From contig MVZN01000007.1 of assembly GCA_002069125.1 (NCBI GenBank), forward strand, positions 23,450 to 87,449: a stretch of 64,000 nucleotides of DNA. Reading direction: 5' to 3'. This stretch comes from Spirochaetes bacterium ADurb.BinA120. Its GTDB lineage: Bacteria; Spirochaetota; UBA4802; UBA5368. Below the pieces are notes generated by a model, which worked only from the letters and a program-made list of their open reading frames with translations, was not told the origin of the DNA and ran no database searches. A program made the translations under genes and the position numbers. Of this stretch, positions 35,483 through 41,656 are shown in pieces (within the stretch, counting starts at the first letter, position 1; every line of letters starts with the position of its first letter).

Positions 35483-36412
35483 ATGGAAAAGATTCCGATT
35501 ATCGTGAATCCGTTTTCCCGGAAGAACATTAAAAAAAAGGGGGCCTCCATCGATATTTTTAAAAGAATCGGTGGAGAAATGGTTGATGTAAGATCCACCG
35601 AAACGATTGAAGAACTTGCAGCGGTGGCCGAAGACTGTAAGGAGAGGACCGTGCCCTATCTGGCAATCTCCGGCGGAGATGGGACCTTGCACCAGGTGAT
35701 TTCGTGTTTTATCGACGCCTATGGGCCCGCTCCGATACCTCCGGTTGTCATCCTAAAGGACGGCACCATGAACAACGTCTCCGGCACTGTAAAGCTGAAG
35801 GGCGGCGGATATTCAATTCTTAAAAGGCTGCTTGGCGCCATCGAAACAGGCCGGGGGGTGGACACCTTAACGCGCTATACCATGAAGATCGAAGGGCGCT
35901 ACTGTTTTCTGTTCGGGACGGGGCTTACGACCAATGTTCTGAACGCGGTGTATGAAGGCGGCAAGAAGGGAATCCCTAAAGTGCTCAAAGTAATAATAAA
36001 GGCATTCGGTGACGGGATCTTCCGGCCCGAGAGCTCAAGCTTATACAGGCGGATGAAAGCGAAGGTATGCCTTAACGGCGAGGATCTCCCCTCGGACGAC
36101 CTGCTTGGAATTCTTGCGGGTACAGTCCAGGATGTAGGGATGGGGTTCAGGCCCCTGAACAGGGTAATGCCGGACGAACCCGGATTCCATGTCATAGCTA
36201 CCGGCGTAAAGCCCGTGGTGCTGGCCCGTCATATTCTTACGCTCGCCAGGGGCGGAAGCTTCAAGCATCCGCTGCATTATGACAGGCACGTGCGGAATCT
36301 TCACATCATTAGCGACAGGCCATTTGAATACACCATGGATGGCGACCTCTATTCAGCCGACCGCGAGCTTTATGTGGAAACCGGTCCCGCCGTCAAACTC
36401 GTCTCAGTATAG
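35483..36412 (+). CDS. Diacylglycerol kinase-like lipid kinase
   Basis: GGGAGG lies 8 bases before ATG 35483, so I reject the longer frame from 35441. The 309-residue product has the DAGK catalytic fold: PIIVNPFSRKN at the N-terminus, LAISGGDGTLHQV (about 67-79, the GGDGT nucleotide loop), and VILKDGTMNNVSGT (about 98). The C-terminal beta domain ends with a D-G-D-L motif (YTMDGDLYSA), as in YegS/DgkB. It likely phosphorylates a diacylglycerol, sphingoid base or related lipid. The last 43 bases overlap aroF on the opposite strand. Confidence 0.88.
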   Translation: MEKIPIIVNPFSRKNIKKKGASIDIFKRIGGEMVDVRSTETIEELAAVAEDCKERTVPYLAISGGDGTLHQVISCFIDAYGPAPIPPVVILKDGTMNNVSGTVKLKGGGYSILKRLLGAIETGRGVDTLTRYTMKIEGRYCFLFGTGLTTNVLNAVYEGGKKGIPKVLKVIIKAFGDGIFRPESSSLYRRMKAKVCLNGEDLPSDDLLGILAGTVQDVGMGFRPLNRVMPDEPGFHVIATGVKPVVLARHILTLARGGSFKHPLHYDRHVRNLHIISDRPFEYTMDGDLYSADRELYVETGPAVKLVSV

Positions 36413-37431
36413 GACGGCCCCCGTACCTCCTTCCCGACCAGCCTGGCCATCGGCCCGATACTGCCCATAAGGGCCATGAACCGGTCGGGCCGCAGCGACT
36501 GCTTGCCGTCACACAGGGCGCTTTCGGGATGCGGGTGCATCTCGACCATTAGGCCATCGGCGCCGGCCGCGACAGCCGCAAGGGAGAGGGGATGAATCAG
36601 TTTCCATGTTCCCGCCGCGTGCGATGGGTCGACGATCACCGGCAGGTGTGTACGTTGTTTGAGCAGAGGCACCGCGGATATATCGAGGGTGTTACGGGTT
36701 TCCGTCTCGAAGGTCCGTATTCCCCGCTCGCAAAGGATGACATTTAGGTTCCCTTCCGCGAGAAGGTATTCGGCGGCGAGAAGAAACTCCTCGATGGTCA
36801 CCATCATCCCCCTTTTCAAGAGAACCGGCTTTCGGGTTCGTCCGACTTTTTTCAGCAGTGAGAAGTTCTGGCAGTTGCGGGCCCCGATCTGGATGATGTC
36901 GGAATATTCTTCCACAACCGGTATATCGTCCTGATCGAGCACCTCGGTTATTATGGGCAGCCCGAAGCGGTCGCCGGCCTTTCGAAGCAGGCGAAGCCCG
37001 TCGAGCCCCATCCCCTGGAAGGCGTAAGGGGAGCTTCGAGGTTTGTAGGCCCCGCCACGCAGGATGGAGGCGCCCGATTCCCTGACGGTTTCGGCCGCCT
37101 CCATAATCTGTGTCTCGGATTCTATAGAACAGGGACCCGCTATGACGCACAGGCTGTCTCCGCCCATTGTGACGCCCCGGCCCATGTCTATTTGAGTGCC
37201 GGTATCCTTGATGCTCCTGCTGGCCAGAACGTAGGGGACGTCCTGGGGGGCGGGGGAGGCATACAGGTCGAGAAGCCGGAGGCGCTCCATGCCCGTAGCG
37301 TCGGCGTTCAATATGGTGCAAACCCTGCCTTTGCTCGTGTTGAAAAGACAGGTGCGGTAGCCTTCCGACTGCAGGCGCGGAACGAATCGCGATATCCCTG
37401 GATTGTGGTTTTCCGGCAGAATGAGTATCAT
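36370..37431 (-). CDS. aroF: 3-deoxy-7-phosphoheptulonate (DAHP) synthase, type I-beta
   Basis: First enzyme of aromatic amino-acid synthesis, joining phosphoenolpyruvate and erythrose 4-phosphate. GGAGG 6 bases before ATG 37431 sets the start (353 residues). Residues 1-75 form the N-terminal ferredoxin-like domain that mediates Tyr/Phe feedback in the Thermotoga-type enzyme. The barrel has VIAGPCSIES (about 98), RGGAYKPRSSPYAFQG (about 127), QIGARNCQNF (about 184), VLLKRGM and the metal site DPSHAAG (about 272) with MVEMHPHPE (about 300). Upstream lies a leader peptide and terminator, so expression is probably set by attenuation. The 3' end overlaps the lipid-kinase gene by 43 bases. Confidence 0.95.
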   Translation of the reverse strand: MILILPENHNPGISRFVPRLQSEGYRTCLFNTSKGRVCTILNADATGMERLRLLDLYASPAPQDVPYVLASRSIKDTGTQIDMGRGVTMGGDSLCVIAGPCSIESETQIMEAAETVRESGASILRGGAYKPRSSPYAFQGMGLDGLRLLRKAGDRFGLPIITEVLDQDDIPVVEEYSDIIQIGARNCQNFSLLKKVGRTRKPVLLKRGMMVTIEEFLLAAEYLLAEGNLNVILCERGIRTFETETRNTLDISAVPLLKQRTHLPVIVDPSHAAGTWKLIHPLSLAAVAAGADGLMVEMHPHPESALCDGKQSLRPDRFMALMGSIGPMARLVGKEVRGPSYTETSLTAGPVST

Positions 37432-37459
37432 CTGATGCCTCCACTGTCTTAAAAGTAAC

Positions 37460-37485
37460 AAGACCACCGGATTGCCGGAGGTCTT
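37460..37485 (-). terminator. Second hairpin between attenuator and aroF
   Basis: AAGACCACCGG (37460-37470) pairs with CCGGAGGTCTT (37475-37485), 10 of 11 pairs, loop of 4. On the minus strand it is followed by GTTACTTTTAAG. It may be a weak second terminator or a structure controlling access to the aroF ribosome site. Confidence 0.5.
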
Positions 37486-37502
37486 TAGCTTTAAGAGGCA
37501 CC

Positions 37503-37532
37503 AAAAAGGCCACCGGCATCCCGCCCGTGGCC
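37503..37532 (-). terminator. Attenuator terminator upstream of aroF
   Basis: On the minus strand the arms at 37532-37523 and 37517-37508 form a 10-bp GC-rich stem with one mismatch and a 5-base loop, followed immediately by TTTTT (37507-37503). The 5' arm (GGCCACGGG, 37532-37524) can instead pair with CCCGTAGCC at 37565-37557, which spans the stop codon of the leader peptide. Confidence 0.8.
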
Positions 37533-37558
37533 CTCATGCGCAACATCACCCACAAAGG

Positions 37559-37630
37559 CTACGGGTTGATTTTATAATAAAAATAAAACCGGTAGTAGTT
37601 ATTGGGGCTGATGTTGTTTTGCGTTGTCAT
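37559..37630 (-). CDS. Tyr/Phe-rich leader peptide of aroF attenuator
   Basis: A 23-codon frame, too short for ordinary gene calls. The encoded peptide starts MTTQNNISPNN, runs YYRFYFYY at residues 12-19 (five Tyr and two Phe in eight residues), and ends KINP. It lies between a good promoter and the terminator in front of DAHP synthase, exactly where a Phe/Tyr attenuation leader belongs. The ribosome site is only a purine-rich GAGTGAGAGAT. Ribosome stalling at the Tyr/Phe codons would leave the stop-codon region free to pair with the terminator's first arm. Confidence 0.8.
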   Translation of the reverse strand: MTTQNNISPNNYYRFYFYYKINP

Positions 37631-37669
37631 ATCTCTCACTCTTCGAACGGAGTTCCCCCCGCGAGAGGA

Positions 37670-37699
37670 TGTATATAGGTATATACTTATATCTGTCAA
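37670..37699 (-). promoter_or_regulatory. Predicted promoter of the aroF leader
   Basis: Minus-strand TTGACA (37694-37699), an 18-base spacer and TATACA (37670-37675). Predicted transcription start is near 37663, about 33 bases before the leader-peptide ATG. Confidence 0.7.
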
Positions 37700-37851
37700 C
37701 ATATTAATCCATTTTTTTAAAAAACCGTCTTTATGATTCAGCTTGTCAATGCCCAATAATTTAGACAGAATTTGTATTATTCCAGGCCTTTACGCCGAGT
37801 ATCGGTGGTTGTGAATAGGTAATGATAAAGCCTTAAGCTTCATCAAATATA

Positions 37852-37880
37852 TTGACGTTCGGGTAAGATTGCTATACATT
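37852..37880 (+). promoter_or_regulatory. Predicted promoter of the 37940-38919 unit
   Basis: TTGACG (37852-37857), a 17-base spacer and TACATT (37875-37880); an overlapping TATACA at 37872-37877 gives 14-base spacing. The leader contains GGCCG/CGGCC and ends with GAGGAG before ATG 37940. Confidence 0.5.
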
Positions 37881-37939
37881 AGAATAATTAAAGGCCGTTT
37901 TCCGCGGCCGACAACAGGGTTAACCGGCGAGGAGATCTG

Positions 37940-38302
37940 ATGAACCATAAGGACAAAACCTTCGAAGACGGGCGAGAATACGCGGTTGCCGCCCCTTATC
38001 TGGACAATGTCAGCCTGTGTACAGGGATTTTTACGGAATCGTGCAGGGCCGAATTAAGGGAAATCAACAAGCACGAGATAATCATAAAGATATGTGAGGT
38101 GCTCGGGCCCTACGCCGAGAACCTGAACCTTGCGGAACAGATTTTCGAGAAAGTTAAATATGACATGGCTAACTATATTGTCCACCACGAGTACAACTCG
38201 CTGAACGGCGTGAGCACCGATCTTGTTTTATGGCTGGACAGTCGTGTAAATCCGCAGAATGTGCGAAAGCTAAACAGGTTCATAAAAAAATACCTAAAGT
38301 AA
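37940..38302 (+). CDS. Hypothetical protein upstream of queH
   Basis: A 120-residue hydrophilic protein with a strong ribosome site (GAGGAGATCTG then ATG). It is predicted mostly helical, with no signal peptide, no transmembrane helix and only two Cys (LCTGIFTESC). The stretch SLCTGIFTESCRAELREINK and the C-terminal basic helix NVRKLNRFIKKYLK stand out, but I recognise no family. It precedes queH with a gap of 20 bases and probably shares its transcript. Confidence 0.6.
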   Translation: MNHKDKTFEDGREYAVAAPYLDNVSLCTGIFTESCRAELREINKHEIIIKICEVLGPYAENLNLAEQIFEKVKYDMANYIVHHEYNSLNGVSTDLVLWLDSRVNPQNVRKLNRFIKKYLK

Positions 38303-38322
38303 GCCAGTCTCTCGGCGGAGTC

Positions 38323-38919
38323 GTGAAAAAGGACAAGCTGCTTCTACATACCTGCTGTGCCCCATGCGCGGCGCACGTTTATGAGGTGCTTGACCGGGAT
38401 TTTAACGTAAGCGCATATTTCTACAATCCCAATATCGCCCCGTTCGGGGAATACGAGCGCCGTCTCGGCGAGCTCGTCAGCTATTCCGAAAGAAGGAAAT
38501 TTCCTCTTTTTGTCGGCCTATATGACGCCAGGGACTGGACCATGTTCGTCAAGCCATATCGTTTTGAAGGAGAGCGCTCAGAGCGATGCATGCGCTGTTT
38601 TCTGTACAGGCTCGATCGGACCTTTCGCTACGCGCGGGACAACTCCTTTGACGCCGTGGCCTCGGTAATGTCCATCAGCCCTCATAAAAACGCCGAAATG
38701 ATAAACGATGCCGGCAGAAGACTCAAAAAACAATATGGTCTGGGCTTTATAGAGGCGGATTTCAAGAAAAACGACGGGTTTCGCCAATCGGTTGAAATTT
38801 CGCGAAGGCAGGGCTTTTATCGCCAGACCTATTGCGGCTGCGTCTATTCGAACCAGGAACGAAAAAAATCCCAAAATTCGAAGATATCCCAAAAAAAATC
38901 TTACGATTTCCCCGCCTGA
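38323..38919 (+). CDS. queH: Epoxyqueuosine reductase QueH
   Basis: Final step of queuosine synthesis in tRNA (epoxyqueuosine to queuosine), by an iron-sulfur enzyme not related to QueG. Family hallmarks are present: LLHTCCAPCA at the N-terminus with the vicinal Cys-Cys-x2-Cys, RCMRCFLYRLD in the middle (about 88), and YRQTYCGCVYS near the C-terminus. These supply the cluster and redox cysteines. The frame is open from ATG 38230, but conserved sequence begins at KKDKLLLHT, so GTG 38323 (198 residues) is preferred. The last 25 residues are Lys/Ser-rich and outside the family. Confidence 0.9.
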   Translation: MKKDKLLLHTCCAPCAAHVYEVLDRDFNVSAYFYNPNIAPFGEYERRLGELVSYSERRKFPLFVGLYDARDWTMFVKPYRFEGERSERCMRCFLYRLDRTFRYARDNSFDAVASVMSISPHKNAEMINDAGRRLKKQYGLGFIEADFKKNDGFRQSVEISRRQGFYRQTYCGCVYSNQERKKSQNSKISQKKSYDFPA

Positions 38920-39054
38920 TTTCGTTTTAATATTGAACAGGTCCGTCACCCCGTTTCAAGCGTTATCGGCCGTTTAATTCGCTCCATGGTGTTTCATCAT
39001 GCGCTTTTGGAGACGGGTGAACTGTGGGCATGCAGAAGGGAGAGAGGCGTTTTC

Positions 39055-40398
39055 ATGGAAAAGCTGAGCCGTGAGCAGAGCAGGGCATCCCGGCCGGGGG
39101 GAGGGGTGACTCTCGTGATAGCAGGAGCGGGCACCGGAAAGACCAAGACGCTCATAAGCAAGATCACAGCCATTATCGGGGATTCCGGCATTTCTCCGAA
39201 AAATATTCTCGTGCTTACCTTCAGCAGAAAGGCGGCCGAGGAGATCCGATCCCGAGTCCGGGAAGAAATCGGGGAGATGGCTCTTGGGCTTGTAGCCGGC
39301 ACCTTCCATTCTTTCTGTCTGTCCCTCCTGATGGAATATTCAGGCGAGTTTAAATCCCGTTATGGTTATTCCGATTTTCCGACGGTGCTCGAGGAGGATG
39401 AAAGGAAAAGGATAATAAAGGGGATATTGATGGGAAGGTTGGATGATTTTATCGGTATTCCATTGGACATCATTGAATCCTTTGTCGACGATCCTCACAA
39501 ATGCGAAGGGGGCTTGAAAAAACGGCTGGACCTCTTCGGGCTTACCGAAAAGATTCTTGACGCCCGGAAGGCATTTCAGGCGGAAAAGGCGAGACGTGCG
39601 GTCGTTGATTTTCAGGACCTTATGACCTACACCCTGAATATGCTGGAAAATAACGGGGAGATCAGAATGGCCGTGCGGGAAAGGTGTCGTTATGTTCTTG
39701 TGGACGAGTTTCAGGATACATCACCCGAAAACTTCCGGCTTCTTCGGCTCATACTTGATGAAAAATCCCCCAATCTTTTTGTGGTCGGTGATGACTGGCA
39801 ATCGATATACGGGTTTAGGTACAGCAATATCGATTATATAGTTCGAATGAGACACTTTTTCCCCGACGCGGACATCCATCGTCTTACTGCCAATTATCGC
39901 TCCCTGCACGAAATAGTGAGGCTCTCGAACAGGTTAATCCGTAACAACAGGTATCGGACAAGAAAACGGCTTAAATCGTACAGGGGCAGGGGCGGGTTGG
40001 TGAGAAGGCATATAGTTCAGGGCCGGGAGCAGGAAAACGAGGCTATAGCCGGGATTCTAAACGGTATGGCCGGTCGTGCCGGCAGCCTGGCGATCTTATA
40101 TCGCAACAACTGGCAGGGCAGGATCATCTCGAGATTTTTGGAAAACCGGATGCCCGGAGAGCCGCCCGTCGATCTTCAGATGATGACCATTCACGCCTCC
40201 AAGGGCCTGGAATTTAATACGGTTATCGTTGCCGGTATTACGGACGCAATACTGCCCGACCCCTCCTCCGATATCGAGGAGGAGCGCCGGCTCATGTATG
40301 TGGCCCTTACGCGGGCGCGCGACGAGCTTCACCTGATTTGCCATAAGGGAAGAGGCGAAAAGCTTTCGATTTTCGGACAGGAATTGGGAGAAAAATAG
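39055..40398 (+). CDS. Short UvrD/Rep-like superfamily 1 helicase
   Basis: The start ATG 39055 follows GGGAGAGAGG. The 447-residue product has the main SF1A motifs. Motif I is IAGAGTGKTKTLI (about 23-35), Ia is VLTFSRKAAEEIRSR, II is VLVDEFQDTSPENF (about 213), III is VVGDDWQSIYGFRYS (about 240), and IV is LTANYRS. V is TIHASKGLEFNTVIV (about 380) and VI is LMYVALTRARDELHL (about 425). It is about 200-250 residues shorter than UvrD, Rep or PcrA, mainly in the 1B/2B regions. It is therefore a compact helicase of unknown duty (repair or plasmid/phage control) that stands alone. Confidence 0.85.
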   Translation: MEKLSREQSRASRPGGGVTLVIAGAGTGKTKTLISKITAIIGDSGISPKNILVLTFSRKAAEEIRSRVREEIGEMALGLVAGTFHSFCLSLLMEYSGEFKSRYGYSDFPTVLEEDERKRIIKGILMGRLDDFIGIPLDIIESFVDDPHKCEGGLKKRLDLFGLTEKILDARKAFQAEKARRAVVDFQDLMTYTLNMLENNGEIRMAVRERCRYVLVDEFQDTSPENFRLLRLILDEKSPNLFVVGDDWQSIYGFRYSNIDYIVRMRHFFPDADIHRLTANYRSLHEIVRLSNRLIRNNRYRTRKRLKSYRGRGGLVRRHIVQGREQENEAIAGILNGMAGRAGSLAILYRNNWQGRIISRFLENRMPGEPPVDLQMMTIHASKGLEFNTVIVAGITDAILPDPSSDIEEERRLMYVALTRARDELHLICHKGRGEKLSIFGQELGEK

Positions 40399-40427
40399 TA
40401 TAAGAACCGTACTACGGATTACTTTAT

Positions 40428-40470
40428 TGCCTTTTAAAGTCGCCGCGTCGCTGCGCTCTCCCCGACGACA
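40428..40470. repeat. Diverged half-copy of the 26743-26864 repeat
   Basis: TTGCCTTTTAAAGTCGCCGCG followed by TCGCTGCGCTCTCCCCGACGACA follows the same pattern as the right arm near 26814-26864 (TTGACTTTTTAAGATCGCCACG then CTGCGG, CCCG, GATGACA). No matching left arm was found nearby, so this is a truncated copy. Confidence 0.45.
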
Positions 40471-40652
40471 GTATGTTCGCCCAGATTTTAATTACACCGC
40501 AAAATGGCATGAATAAAAAGGGTATTTTACGGTTGACAGAAATCAAGGGCTTTCATCCTAATACGTGCTGGATATTATTCATGGTTTTTATTTAAAGGGC
40601 CGGCCGGAATCGGCGGTCCGGAGCAGGATTAACACAAACTAAGGAGTTAGGG

Positions 40653-40835
40653 ATGGACAAGTTCATAATCGATCTTATCCGGGAGTACCCACTTGCGGTT
40701 CATCACACCATCTACATCGCCGCAATAATATGCGGATGGGTGATGATAACCGGCTGCGTTCGTTTCGGAATAGCCATCTATCGCCGAAAGAAAGGGATTT
40801 ATCCCCCGGCCGCGAGCCAAATGGAAGAACACTGA
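40653..40835 (+). CDS. Small single-pass membrane protein
   Basis: A 60-residue protein with a strong ribosome site (AAGGAG) and its own terminator. One transmembrane helix (about 18-38, HTIYIAAIICGWVMITGC) is followed by a basic cytoplasmic stretch (RFGIAIYRRKKG) and a short acidic end. TTGACA at 40533-40538 may be its -35 box. It looks like a real, independently transcribed small membrane protein. No family is recognised. Confidence 0.6.
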   Translation: MDKFIIDLIREYPLAVHHTIYIAAIICGWVMITGCVRFGIAIYRRKKGIYPPAASQMEEH

Positions 40836-40860
40836 TAAAGTCAGCGGTATAACTTAACTG

Positions 40861-40888
40861 AAAAGCGGACCCCCCTGGGTCCGCTTTT
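40861..40888. terminator. Strong bidirectional terminator
   Basis: A perfect 12-bp stem, AAAAGCGGACCC (40861-40872) with GGGTCCGCTTTT (40877-40888), and a 4-base loop. It can serve the small membrane-protein gene on the plus strand and the 40971-41300 gene on the minus strand. Confidence 0.85.
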
Positions 40889-40970
40889 CGTTGGCATGTA
40901 ATGAGCTTTTCGAATCACCCGGGGAAGAAAACCCTAAAATTCCCGGATTTGCGGCAAGCAATCATCATTC

Positions 40971-41300
40971 CTAATGCCCGAAGTGGCCCAAATGGTCTCT
41001 GCCCAAATCGATCTTGAGGCTTTCGATCTCGGTCTTTTCTGTAAAATTGATAAACCCCCTGCGAATGGATGTAAACAAGCCATTTGCCGGTGGGCAACCA
41101 ATGTCCTGAAGCTTCTTCTCAAGCCCCCGATAGTTGATGAATTTAAGGTTGTATCTGACCTTCACCAGATTGCCCTTTTCGCTTGCCTTGACATCGTCCA
41201 CGCCGAGCATCATACCGAGAGTTGTTTCTATTTTCTGAATCGTTCCCGGCTTTTCCGGCCTCTTAACCCGGATGCTGTTGGTTTTTAATATATTCTTCAT
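40971..41300 (-). CDS. HMA-like ferredoxin-fold small protein without CxxC
   Basis: A 109-residue protein. Residues about 10-75 have the beta-alpha-beta-beta-alpha-beta pattern of heavy-metal-associated domains: TIQKIETTLGMMLGVDDVKA, then LVKVRYNLKFINYRGLEKKL and the DIGCP joint. The CxxC metal site at the first loop is absent. The C-terminus ends HLGHFGH with three closely spaced His and could bind a metal instead. It has its own upstream AT-rich region and the shared terminator downstream. Function is unknown. Confidence 0.5.
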   Translation of the reverse strand: MKNILKTNSIRVKRPEKPGTIQKIETTLGMMLGVDDVKASEKGNLVKVRYNLKFINYRGLEKKLQDIGCPPANGLFTSIRRGFINFTEKTEIESLKIDLGRDHLGHFGH

Positions 41301-41656
41301 GAGTATCCTCGTATTATTCGGGTCTTGGTAAATCTAAACTCGCACGCGCTAAATCATCTCCCGCACGGACGTAAAAAGTCGACAAATCTGTGAATAAAAT
41401 ACGAACCAAATGTTACTGTAATAATATAATCGAAAATACCGATTATAGCAATAAATTATTTAAAAGGTAATAAATTTATATAATTCTAAAATTAAATTGA
41501 GGGAACCTCTAAATATTAAATTTTTGAATTTCCCATGAATCTTAACTACTGGCATACTCAGGACTTAGGTTTTCCCGCCCGCCGAAGGCGGGCGGGAAAA
41601 CCTAAGTATTAGAGGTTGCCTTGAATACTTATGGAACGAAGGTTCGAAATGCTTGG
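41301..41656. other. AT-rich gap with a MITE-like palindromic element
   Basis: No gene. From about 41390 to 41530 the sequence is strongly AT-rich compared with its surroundings. It contains the 41497-41624 element described separately and could be the site of its insertion. Confidence 0.5.
41497..41624. mobile_element. Candidate MITE or IS-end remnant with a 21-bp perfect palindrome
   Basis: Outer imperfect inverted repeats, TTGAGGGAACCTCTAAATA at 41497-41515 and TATTAGAGGTTGCCTTGAA at 41606-41625, enclose about 90 bp. Next to the right end is a perfect hairpin with arms 41563-41583 and 41587-41607 and a 3-base GAA loop. No transposase frame is inside. The organisation fits a miniature inverted-repeat element. 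The hairpin might also serve as a structure at the 3' end of the kinase transcript, although it has no T-run. Confidence 0.5.

Noticed and set aside
37436..37640. T-box riboswitch upstream of aroF
   Set aside because: No TGGNACCGCG-type T-box sequence is present, and the Tyr/Phe-rich leader peptide explains the terminator better.
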